Shown: positions 1 through 9,767 of the stretch, piece by piece
Layout of the letters: every line of letters starts with the position of its first letter
Position numbering within the stretch: position 1 is the first letter of the stretch
Source: Steinernema hermaphroditum
Lineage: Eukaryota > Nematoda > Chromadorea > Rhabditida > Steinernematidae
DNA length: 64,000 nucleotides
NCBI GenBank assembly: GCA_030435675.1
Contig: CM059623.1
Coordinates: 708,012 to 772,011, forward strand
Direction of reading: 5' to 3'
Position numbers and translations under genes: made by a program
The notes under the pieces: model-generated
Databases searched by the model: none
What the model saw: only the letters and a program-made list of their open reading frames with translations
What the model was told of the DNA's origin: nothing

Positions 1-23
1 TGGAAGGAAGGAACTCGATAGTT

Positions 24-29
24 TTTATT
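24..29 (-). promoter_or_regulatory. poly(A) signal AATAAA
   Basis: AATAAA reads on the minus strand about 20 nt after the stop codon at 50-52 of the small minus-strand reading frame. It is the main reason to take that frame seriously. Confidence 0.4.
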
Positions 30-49
30 GTGATTTTTCATAATTTTTG

Positions 50-454
50 TTATTGTGCTACTTCTTGGTTCTGAAGCGGAATCGAGGTCAGGTCTTGTTC
101 AAGCAGGAACAGCAAAATTGGTGCAGAAGTTTTGGTTGACTCCTGCAACGTTTGCGTCCGCAGAAATACTGTATTTGCCCACTCACAAAGTTGGTTAGTC
201 CCTGCCAATGCATTTGGAGCGACGTTTTTGCCCGATTGTGGTGCTGTTTCTTGTGTGCATTCCAGGAACTCAATGTTGCACGCTTCCTCTAAGATCTCAT
301 AGTTTGCGCTGTGGAATCTGCTGTTATTTGTGTAACATAACATCATTTGTGAAAAAACGTATTCGTCTTGCCTTATTTGATCGGTATTTCTGTGTGAAGT
401 AGGCGACTCATTGCTCACATTTTGACTCCGCTCTTGTTTCAGATATGATCTCAT
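50..454 (-). CDS. possible small minus-strand gene or 3' terminal exon, unknown product
   Basis: An open frame of 134 codons runs from 454 to the stop at 50-52 and is followed closely by AATAAA. An in-frame pair of ATG codons at 346-341 would give a 98-residue product instead. A possible acceptor (reads TTCACACAG) lies near 391. The protein has mixed composition with several cysteines and no domain I recognise. It lies opposite sequence that is either the upstream intron or the 5' flank of the MASK gene, so it would be a nested or overlapping antisense gene. A chance frame remains possible, because the ATG at 454 overlaps the MASK coding exon. Confidence 0.3.
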   Translation of the reverse strand: MRSYLKQERSQNVSNESPTSHRNTDQIRQDEYVFSQMMLCYTNNSRFHSANYEILEEACNIEFLECTQETAPQSGKNVAPNALAGTNQLCEWANTVFLRTQTLQESTKTSAPILLFLLEQDLTSIPLQNQEVAQ

Positions 455-3400
455 CGAAGAGGACTTGCTTGAAGTGCAGCAAGAACGTCGTCGAAGCTTG
501 TTGTCACAAGCTGCTTAACGACCAAGGCCCCGCACCACCGACGGAACAGGGCGAAGACACCGAATTCACGAAGGCCTGTTCGCAGGGGAATGCGAAGGTC
601 GTAGGCGAATTCATCAAAAACGGGGTGGACGTCGAAAAGCGGAACAAAAACGGCTACACCCCGCTGATGTCAGCCGTCAGCGGGAACCATGTTGACTGCG
701 TTAAGATCTTGCTTACCTGCGCCTGCGTCAACGCCGTTTTGGAAAGGACGAAGGATACTGCGCTTTCTATGGCGGCAGCTGCAGGACACGAAGAGGTAAA
801 TGAGCGTTCTCTTTAGTTTGGAATGAACCACGAAAAACTTTAACCCTTTGGAATGTCGGACCTAAAACATAGGCAGGCGAGTAGACAGAGAAATTTGGCA
901 TTTGGACAATTCTGCACGGTCCGTTATGAGTTTTGAGCAGTGAGAGTGGCCGATGACAATGCCTATCTCGAATCTTCCCCTCAATTTATCCCGTGCTATT
1001 CTAATGCCCGAATGTAAATACGGTCAATCTTTAGATCGTCAGCATATTAGTGAAGGCAAACGCAAACATCGAACACCGAAACGGCGGCGACTACACCCCC
1101 CTCGCGTTAGCAGCTTCCGGAGGCCACGTGAACGTTATGGAAACGCTGATCACGGCCGGGGCGCACGTCGACGCGATGACGGAATCGAAAATGCGAATTA
1201 CGCCGCTGATGATGGCCGCGATGAACGGAAAAGAAGAAGCGGTGAAGCGACTTCTGCAGTATGGCGCCGACATGCATGTCCAGATCGAGGGAAACAAGAA
1301 CACGGCACTGCAGCTGGCCGCCGCTAAAGGACGCACCGGTGTCGTCAAGCTGCTGCTGGAAGAGCAAAACATCGGTCGTTGGAAACCCGGCTCGTCGACT
1401 AAACCGAGCCCCTTCAACAACCACTTCAATCTGGAGCACCGCAACGGGAACGGGTACACGGCGCTTATGGAAGCGGCGCGCGAAGGCCACGTGGAGATCG
1501 GACGACTGCTGCTCCATTGGGGTGGCGATCCGAATACCGTCGCTGCGACGACGGCGCGCGACACTGCCTTGTCTTTCGCTGCCGAGAAGGGCCCCGTCGA
1601 GTTTGTCGAATCCTTGCTCGATTGCGGAGCCTATATCAACGCCCAAGTTCGGAAGAATTGCACACCCCTCTGGATTGCCTGTTGCGCTGGTAACGCGGAC
1701 GTCGTGAAGCTGCTGATCGAACATGAAGCCGATGTAAACCAGCCGGATGCGCGAGGAGTTACGCCACTCATGATCGCCTTCAAAAAGGGACATGTCGATG
1801 TATGAGCTCTCTCAAGTTACCGCTGTTAGCTGCATCGTTTAGGTAGTTCAAGGCCTTGTGAAACACGTCGCACGCCTGCACACTGTGGTTGATTTGGACA
1901 AGTACCTCCAGCGACCGGAGATGCAGAAGGATAATGAGCTCCGTCGTCGGTGCCTGGACTGCATGCAAGTCATCATTGCAGAGCAGATGCGCCAAGAGAG
2001 CCAGGCATTGAAGGCGCAACAGTCTCTGCTGAAACAGCTCGAGAACGAAGAGCACCTCGCCAAGAAACGCCAAAAGTCGAGAATTGAGAGGAAGCAGCCC
2101 AAGGCGTAATACTTTCTAATGTCATCCATCCAATCATTATTCTGCTTCAGCGGAGCCGAAACGGAAGATAACTCTGAGCAGGCAAGCACCGAAGATCGAC
2201 GCTCTCTTGTCAGCGACGACTACATTTCCGAATGTGAAGATGAAGAAGAAGAAAGCGAGGTCGAACTTGAGGCGAAAACTCCTTCAGTGACGACATCCGA
2301 ATCGGAGTCGGTCGCCATTCCGAGCCAATTTAGCGACTTCGACATTGACTGTTACTTCCCGAGCTCCTTCGAAAGCCATGCCGGCGAGTGGGTGAATACG
2401 AGCGAGATCAAGAAGAAGAAATCGGCAGCTGCAGCGCCGCTGACGAAACCGGCTCCTCTCGAAGTGCAGAGTGTTCCCGACAACGGCGCCAAAGTTCTCA
2501 AACTGACATCCAGCCAAATCGGACGCGTGATCGGCCGCGCCGGAGCGAACATCAATAAAATCCGCGATGCGACCTCCGCGAGCATCGATGTCCAGAAGGT
2601 GTCCAATCGTCCCGACGGACTCCGCACAGTCACTGTCAAGGGTGGACCCCGAGCTGTCTCGTTAGTCTTATCTCCGCTGGCGCTTTTCTGAGATTGTACT
2701 TACAGAAAAGCGGTTAATATCATAGACTTAATGCTGAAGGAGCACGAAATTGACGTCGACACCGTCATCGTCCGAGTGGATCGCACACAGCGTGGTAGTT
2801 CTACCGCACTCGTTGACCCACCTAAGCCTCGAGTTCGAGAGACTACAGCTGTGCCCAAGAAGACGATAATCGTACCTGCGCCAAACCCTCCTCCTTTCCA
2901 GTCCGCTCGCGAAGAAAGTTCTGACAACGAAACGTGGATCATCGGCAAGCTCTATTTATTCAATTCGATTATTAAGTTTCCTTTTAGAAGATAATAACCC
3001 TACGTCTCTCAGTCCATTCGACGATGAACCTCGTCGCGGTCTTACACTTGGGACAGAGGTGGACGATCGAGAGCAGTTAAGTCGACTGCTGTCGCAGATG
3101 ATGCCGGTCAAGTATGTCCACAGCATGTAATTAAGGATTACCAAGTGATGTCTTGCTTAGGAACGGTCTTACACTCCCGGAACCTATTGCGCCTCCTCGT
3201 GTGCTTCAGCCGTCATCCAGTGACTTCCGCTGCTGCCAGAGCTGCATTCCGTCGAGTCCGTTCCAGCAGCCGAGCGGCCACTTGGAATTAGGGACGCCGA
3301 ATCTCCTTCAGCGCCGCTCAGCTGCCGACCCGCTCGGAATCTCCTCATTGCCTCGTCACGGAATGTATCCGGGTCCGAGTCCCGTCCCGTCGCCGTTCGA

Positions 3401-3941
3401 CACGCACCCACGGAACCCGTTCGACGATCTCCATTCTCCACTGCTTTCGATGAATTACCGTGAAGACCTGTTCCGTCACCACAGTCCGGCACATGCTACT
3501 CTTCCGAGTCCATTCCAGCAGTCAGCCCCGTCCATGGATAGGTCTCTTCCAAGCCCGTTCCATCACTCAACGCCGCCCTTGGACAGCTACCATACGTTCG
3601 CGCCAAGAAATGATTTCCGTTTCCCCGTAGCGGAATCCACCAGTGACTTCATCCGCTACCAGAGCCAGAGCCGTGTTCCGCCGAGTCCGTTCCAGCAGCC
3701 GCCGCAACAGCGTCGCCCGGCTGTCGACCCGCTCGGAATCACTTCGGTACCGCGCCATGGAGCCTACCCGGATCGAAGTCCCGTTCCGTCGCCATTTGCC
3801 ACGAACCCCGTTACGCCCGCCCGGAATCCGTTCGACGATTTGCATTCTCCTCTGCTTTCAGTTTCAATGAGTTACCGCGACGAGATCGACCGCATCTTGG
3901 GAGCTGATCGTGCCGAGTTCTCCCGTAACCCCTGGGATTGA
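445..3941 (+). CDS. mask-1: MASK/ANKHD1-type ankyrin repeat and KH domain protein
   Basis: Exons by phase: 445-795, 1035-1799, 1843-2105, 2151-2660, 2706-2944, 2988-3111, 3161-3941, giving 1010 residues. Residues about 31-395 hold ten ankyrin repeats with TPL/TAL cores that align with the second ankyrin block of MASK. Residues about 570-650 form a KH RNA-binding domain with the GRAG loop. The proline/serine-rich C-terminus repeats itself. MASK proteins are cytoplasmic scaffolds acting in receptor tyrosine kinase and Hippo/Yorkie signalling. Oddities: the first ankyrin block is not in the window, so the exon at 443 may be internal or may be the trans-spliced start of a short form, since the acceptor ends 2 nt before the ATG. 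About 18 extra residues sit in one repeat (1365-1430). Intron 5 uses a GC donor at 2945. Family call is strong; the start is uncertain. Confidence 0.9.
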
Positions 3942-4019
3942 GCTGCCACTCAAATGTTGTAACCGCTTGTTGACTTTTATTTAGTTACTCATTGTTACAT
4001 GTTTTAGTGTTGAAATTGG

Positions 4020-4025
4020 AATAAA
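4020..4025 (+). promoter_or_regulatory. poly(A) signal of the MASK gene
   Basis: AATAAA lies 79 nt after the MASK stop codon and is the first such hexamer on this strand. Confidence 0.6.
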
Positions 4026-4099
4026 ACGAATTTTGAGTCCGGTCTCGTCAATGTGTTCTCTTGCAGAGCCCTTGCGTCGGAGCGCTGTCTGGATTTAAA

Positions 4100-4720
4100 T
4101 TCATGCTGTATCGAGTACAGTAGACAGTGTAGACTTGTAGTGGATGTCTATGGTGAGGGAGTACAGTCTAGAATCGCAGTTGGATTGTCGATTTTTTTTA
4201 CACGATTTATCTTCCCGAATCAACGGCTTACGCCGTGCAGGACGTCTCATAAATGCACAAAGAAGAACAAAGTCACACCGTAGCCGCTGATTTTCTTCTG
4301 GTTTCGGTGGAGCAGACGAATCCGAAGAGAATCCAGCGTTCCCATCAGTATGCGCGGGCGTCGAAGTCGTGAAGAGTTGATTCCGGAAGAGGCGCGGCGG
4401 CGGAGAACAGCGAACGGAACGGAGGGGCATCTTCGGTTCGGCTGGCGGCGCGGACTTCGGAGTTGCAACGCTTCTTCGGCTTCTCTGGCGGCGCGGGTAG
4501 AGTCGGGCGGTCATGACGAGCTTCTTGGCGAGACGGTGGAACTACGGCTCCCTGGTGTTCCAGGCCTTCTGGGAGCCGGGGCGATCATTGCGCCAACAGC
4601 GACGGCCGAGAACGACCGCTCACTTAACTCATTCGGCTCAGACAGCCTCAGAGAGAGAGCGAGTGGACGACCGGACCGATCGCTGGGGGCACAAATGAAA
4701 GTTGATTGTCTAGACAGTTA
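4100..4720. repeat. interspersed repeat, copy 1
   Basis: Between the convergent MASK and zinc-binding-like genes. Sequence at 4494-4700 recurs at 27398-27570 and 28667-28783 (shared landmarks: CTACGG..CCTGGTGT, CTTCTGGGA, GAACGACCGCTCACT, GAGAGAGCGAG, ACAAATGAAA). A separate part at 4203-4250 shares TTATCTTCCCGAATC with 20558-20610. Both strands have open frames here, but they look like repeat translation. Confidence 0.6.
4708..4715. promoter_or_regulatory. GTCTAGAC palindrome (SMAD-type site)
   Basis: Exact 8-bp palindrome in intergenic sequence beside repeat copy 1; one of eight in the 4.7-18.5 kb stretch. Confidence 0.35.
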
Positions 4721-4868
4721 ATGTCTGACATGAAGGGAATCCATAACTGAGCCCTTCCCCCTCAGTCCATCCTTCTTGCGCCCCTCACCGTACGAAGAAA
4801 TACTAACGACTGGAGTAAAACAACCTTCTAGTTCAGTCAAATACTAACAACAAGAAACAACAAACACT

Positions 4869-5980
4869 TTAAAAATCTTTCTGCAAGATCTCTCGACTCT
4901 CTCGCAGCTTGAAGGTGCCATACCATTTCTCGATCATATTCGGATGGTGCTGCAGGAGATGCGCGAACGTCTGCGCATAATGGATGACTTCGCTGCACGC
5001 GTTCACTGGACAGGCGATGTTTACCCCACACTCTCTATGAATCACCTCCTGTACTTCGCACATCATACACTGAAAGTAGAAATCCGAAATTAGGTGGGTG
5101 GGGCAGCGCAATTCACCTGGATCTGCTTTTTGTCCTGCACCGGCGCACCCATTCTGTCCTTGAATCGGTCGTCGTTGGTGGTGTAGATGACGTCAATCAC
5201 TGGCATCACCAGGTCGATGATCTTCTCGTCGTGCAAGTATATTTCGGTCTCGTATTCGCAAATGAAGCATATCTCCTCACCGGTGAAATCGACGTAGTAG
5301 TGGCACTGATGGTCTTTTTCTGGAGGCGCGCTTGTCTTTGTCCTCGGCGGTATGCCAACCTGAAACAGAGCACGTAGTAATCTGAGGTCAGTTGAAGATG
5401 ACTTGCTTTATCTTCAGATTCACTCTCCTGTTTTGCTGCAGCAGATGTTTCAGGCGCAGATTTAGGATTCGTGTCAGATGTGACAGGGACTTCGGGTTTC
5501 GGATCGGGCGGCGCTTTCATGCCCGTAGATGCAGGCGATTCTTGCTTGCCTTTTGGCACGGGACTCTTCAGATCAGTGCTCTCCCTATCCCTATCGTAGC
5601 CCATTTGGAACACCTTTTCTGACGCTTCAAATAGCCGTTGAGTCAAGTCTTCAGGTATTCCAGGCGCGCTGGCAAGCACTTTCTTCAGATCTTCAAGCTG
5701 CGGGCTTCCAGATGGCAGCGCTTTCGATCCTCCCAGAGCTGTTGCCGTTCCCTTCACGTTGAGAGTTCCGTTCCCGCCGGATTTTACGACGAAGTCGATC
5801 TGGTACTGTGCCTGAAAATGTCGAAATTAGAAAGACAGAAGGCCGACTCCAAACCTCAACGCGTCCACCGGCTTCCAAGATCGAGTTGGGAGGGATTTCG
5901 GATCGCAGAAGGCGGTCCACGAGCGACTGATTGGCCGACTGTTTCATTCGACTCATCGCCCTGATCTTACGTCTACTCAT
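4869..5980 (-). CDS. cysteine/histidine-rich, probably zinc-binding protein of unknown function
   Basis: Exons (minus): 5980-5855, 5811-5407, 5359-5117, 5069-4869; 324 residues, all junctions phase 0. An acceptor (TTTTCAG) ends 3 nt before the ATG, which suggests trans-splicing. The N-terminus is basic (MSRRKIRAMSRMK). The middle is rich in Pro, Ser, Lys and Glu and looks disordered. The last 120 residues carry two CxxC knuckles, CFIC and CMMC, about 55 residues apart, then an HxxxC and further Cys and His (HRECG, CPVNAC, HLLQHH), a pattern suited to binding zinc. I recognise no named family. Intron 2 has a GC donor in strong context, AAA|GCAAGT at 5406. It converges with MASK. The upstream neighbour on the same strand ends 520 bp away, so an operon is possible but not shown. 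Confidence 0.72.
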
Positions 5981-6504
5981 TGCCTGAAAAGCGAGCGAGA
6001 TAATCCTGGCAACCAACAAACAACGAAACACATGAATGCGAAAAAACGATGAAAGCAGCACAGTGTACCAGTCACAGACAATCGTTCCGAGAACCGTTCA
6101 GCGCTTGAAACTGCGATCTTTAAATCATCTCCTCTGCAGCCCCACAGCACACCACTACGAAGTATACTTGGCCGCTCCTCACAGCCCTAGGAGCATCTCC
6201 TGGAGCGTCTTCAGGCGATCTTCTACAGCCTTGCCGAAGCATCTCCTGAAGATCCCTTTCGGACCGATCTCCACAGAATGAATGGCCGGATTTTCATCTA
6301 GCGTCCCGCCAGACGATCTCTTGCTACTTCCCCCGAGCCATCTGACCAAATAATCCATAAAAACAGACTTTCCGCTTTTTTCAACACTTTACTAGGAGAT
6401 TAATAAGTTTGCAACAATTTTTCAGGCTCAAAATAGTGCAAATTCTTCTCAGACATCTTCTTTTTCTGCGCTATTTACACAACAACTCCATCTTCGCGTC
6501 ACGA

Positions 6505-8388
6505 TCAACTTGCTCTTCTCTTCTTCGCCACTGAGACTGCGTTGTTCTCGTGCTCCATCCGGTCCATCAATCGGTAAATTTCAGCTTCGAATACTTCGAG
6601 TTGGTTCGGGTCAAGTCCAACGCAAAACTCACGAACATCGCCTGACGCAAATAAGATAAGAAATTCCACACAAGATTAACGCTTACTGATGAGAACCGAC
6701 GAGTTACGCTCACTGATATCAAAAATGCTGCGTTTCCTTGAGCTGCTAGCATACGGTTCAGACGATGCGTCGGATACTTCAGAAATCGATGGAGAACTTC
6801 CACGTTGCTCTTCGGAAGACGAGGGTGTCACCTGATCGCATCGGCCTACAAGCATCAGTTGAGAACGACGCTTGCAGAAGACATGACAAACCATGCGGAC
6901 AGGCTCCAGAAAGACAACCCTCATCTACGATCGCCAACGACTTTTCGCTTAAAAGGTCATCGTCCTCATCGGCCTCAGCGCCTTCCTCCCTCTGTTCATC
7001 TTTCTGGCCTTCTTTCTCTTCGCAGGGCAGCTGCAGGAAATTGAACTTCGTGTTCACTAGCATGTCGGCAAATGTTTCTTCTGTTAGCGGCGACAACGTC
7101 CGCATGTAAGTGTACATTTTTAGATCATGCAGATCGCGCTCGTCGTTCGAGTTCCTCAGCTGGCGGCGAACCTTGGCGTCCAGTACTTCAGCGTCATCGT
7201 CCTTCAGCCATGTCAGGAACACCCGGGTGGCAATCTGGAACATTCGGAGTCGGATCGTTCAAAACGTGAATGGGGAAAGAAATCAGAAACTACAAGTGGG
7301 TAGCATAGATAACATAGATAGAGAGCTAATGACCGATGCCGCGCCTTAGTACGTGTACCCACTTGAGTTCTGAATTCCTTTGTGGTGTACACGCACCTGA
7401 GCAAACGGCGTGTCGTCCGAAAATTCGAGAAACTTGCATATGACATCTTGACACCAGTCATCAAGCGAGCTGACTGTGTCGTCCGTGCTCATGTCCTCGA
7501 GCATGTCGCAGAAGCTGCGCAGAGTGACTTTCTGGCGGTGCTTGTGACACCACAAAGCATCCATCACATCCCAGTAGTCATCTTCCGCCTGAGATGCGCC
7601 AAAGACGCATCTGGCGATGACGCCCGCGACCTCGTCATCGCTGACGTGTTCCAAGGATCTGTAGAGTAGGAACGGTAAATCATGCTCTACGCAGTCAACA
7701 GACTTTAACATCAGCACTCGGAGTCCACGGGAAGCGGCGTCGTATGCGATCTGACTGTGACGCAGTGGTGATGCCCCACCGAAATGCAAAGCGAAGTCGT
7801 GCACTATTTCGGTGCTCCCAAGTGCGACCAGTTGATTCGGGTGGACGTCGTCAGTGTCCTCGAAGAAGCGATCCCACACAATCTTGCATTCCTAAGCAAA
7901 AAAGTTCACTATGGCAAGTAGGACGATGTACTTACATCTTCAAGGCCGTTCAAAGCGCAAAACGCAAAGTAGTCCTCAGGTGGAAGGTAGGGTTTCATCT
8001 GGAGAACCGTGGCGTCCGAGTCGATGCAAACAAATTCCATGTGGTCGAAGATGACGGCGTGCTCACGGATGAGATCGCTGTAGTCCGTGTGGGTGGCGAA
8101 GACCCGGCGGCGAGCGAAAGCCTCCACATCTTCGAAGTAGTACTCCAATCTTCTCACGACGCTTTTTGGCAGGAGGGGCTTCACGGAGGTAGGCTGCATT
8201 CGATCAGGGCCGAAGAGGATCTTGTTTGCGGCGAGATTGAACAGTGACAACGGGGAGATCGTGGCGCCATCGAACCGCTTCTCATCGTAGGGAACTTCGC
8301 TGCTGCTGCTACTGGGGCCGATGTCGATAATGACATCATCATCTGAATCACTATCTTCGAACATGCCCAGCTCCCGGTCGTCCATCAT
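6505..8388 (-). CDS. unknown protein with a possible BC-box/SOCS-like leader
   Basis: Exons (minus): 8388-7936, 7891-7397, 7234-6892, 6845-6687, 6641-6505; 528 residues. All phases agree and the introns are 44, 162, 46 and 45 nt. The 5' acceptor is at 8442-8444, 53 nt before the first ATG; an in-frame upstream exon cannot be excluded. The N-terminus is acidic (residues 10-20). A stretch near residue 43 reads SLFNLAANKI, followed by LLPKSVVRRL; this spacing resembles the elongin BC-box and the LPxxL of SOCS-type substrate receptors. A later acidic stretch (EEKEGQ...ADEDDD) and a Ser-rich region precede a charged C-terminus ending in KKRRAS. No enzyme motif is visible. It may be a diverged relative of the next gene upstream. 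Function is not assigned. Confidence 0.7.
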
Positions 8389-8524
8389 CGTCAGAACGTT
8401 GAATAGCAGGTGGATTATCGACAGCGTCTTGGATTTACAGTCTAAAAGTGGAAGAAAGGCAATTAGAAACGTTTGGAAAAGCGACGCGAAAACATCGCAC
8501 ACGGATTAAAGATGAAGATCAACA

Positions 8525-9028
8525 ATGAGATGTAACCTTTTCAGGCGTGTTTATGTCTCTGACCTTAAAATAACCACGCGCCCGAGATTCGCTACTCTAA
8601 TGGGGAGCGTGGCAGTCTTCCAGCAAGGAGTGAAGATCACTCGCTGCTCGCCGATAACTTTTATTTTGACGCAGCCAAGGCTAACCATCAAAACAACAAC
8701 TATCGATCGGAAAGTGCAGCGAAAAGTCCGACGGCAAGTAGATCAGGCGGTTTTAACAAGGATGTTTAGCATCGGTCACGCAGTGACCCAAAAATATGGC
8801 ACAAACAGTATCTATCACGCATTGCCTAGCAACAGAAACAAGCAAAAATGTGAAACAAGCCGATCACACCTTTCACCAATTTTGCAGAATTCTGAATGGT
8901 CGCGCAGAATGGCCAAAACGTGCAAAAACGAAATTCGAAAAAGGTCCTGCAGCGTTGAATTTGAATTCCGGAAGGCACTTCCTTACGAGAGGTGCTTAAT
9001 TTCGCAAATCACACGTGCAAATCGCTAG
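8525..9028 (+). CDS. open frame of 167 codons, doubtful
   Basis: A single open frame divergent from the neighbouring minus-strand gene. The product would be basic, with no domain, signal peptide or recognisable family, and no clear splice acceptor or poly(A) signal nearby. Its length is somewhat more than expected by chance at this base composition. Listed because it cannot be dismissed. Confidence 0.2.
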   Translation: MRCNLFRRVYVSDLKITTRPRFATLMGSVAVFQQGVKITRCSPITFILTQPRLTIKTTTIDRKVQRKVRRQVDQAVLTRMFSIGHAVTQKYGTNSIYHALPSNRNKQKCETSRSHLSPILQNSEWSRRMAKTCKNEIRKRSCSVEFEFRKALPYERCLISQITRANR

Positions 9029-9767
9029 ACAGTGCCGCTGCAAGATGCAAGATGTAGGACATCTGTCTAGACGTCTGCAACGGCGCCTTGCGGCGAACCG
9101 TCTAGACATGCGAGACATATATGAGCCGTTACAAACGCATAAACAGAGCCAGATCGATCGGTCGGTCGCGTCTCCTCTTTGAGCATTCAAATCTCCACGT
9201 CTTCACAATCGATCCACACGCTCCGCTCCAGCGTCATAACGCGAGCCGAAGATAAGCCAGTTTTCGGGAAGCACTTGCGATAAACGACTAAAAAACGAAT
9301 TATTCACCAACGGCGGCAGAACCGCCACGGCTGCGGTAGTCGCCGATGCAGCTCGCTCGCCCGGCTGCCGGCAAGACGTCGTCGCATAACAAGCACGTGC
9401 CTCTCACCCCTCTGCGTTCTCTGCAGGGCTCTCTCGTTCGCATTTGTTTGTGTGCGGCGACCACACGCATGCGGGGCGCTTTCGTGTTGGGAGCTGAAGG
9501 CAGCGGCTGCGGAATCTACCACAGAGGGGTCAGGTGAGTGAAAGATACCATACGCCGGCGGCTAGAACTACCGTAGTGTGGCTAGACGACAGAGGGACGA
9601 TAGAATTCGATGTATTATTGAGGTTCGTTATACGACATACAAGGAATATTAATTACAGGGAACGGTGGGTAACAAATTTTGAAAAATAATAGGTGCAACA
9701 ATAGAATAGAGTTCTTAACAATAAATACTATTTGGGACTATTTCTTTTGTTCGGTATCCTATGTTTC
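9029..9767. other. intergenic, no gene seen
   Basis: No supported exon. It holds two GTCTAGAC palindromes and a GC-rich stretch (9300-9540) with open frames on both strands that do not look coding. Confidence 0.5.
9065..9107. promoter_or_regulatory. two GTCTAGAC palindromes
   Basis: Exact copies at 9065-9072 and 9100-9107, with a CTAGAC half site at about 9026 and an ACGTCT directly after the first. The pair lies in the space between the two unknown minus-strand genes. Confidence 0.4.

Noticed and set aside
1091..1793. Long minus-strand frames opposite MASK exon 2
   Set aside because: They mirror the ankyrin-coding exon on the plus strand, whose protein matches the MASK family; the shadows match nothing.
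4350..4721. Plus-strand frame of 123 codons
   Set aside because: It is Arg/Gly-rich translation of an interspersed repeat found at two other places with broken frames.
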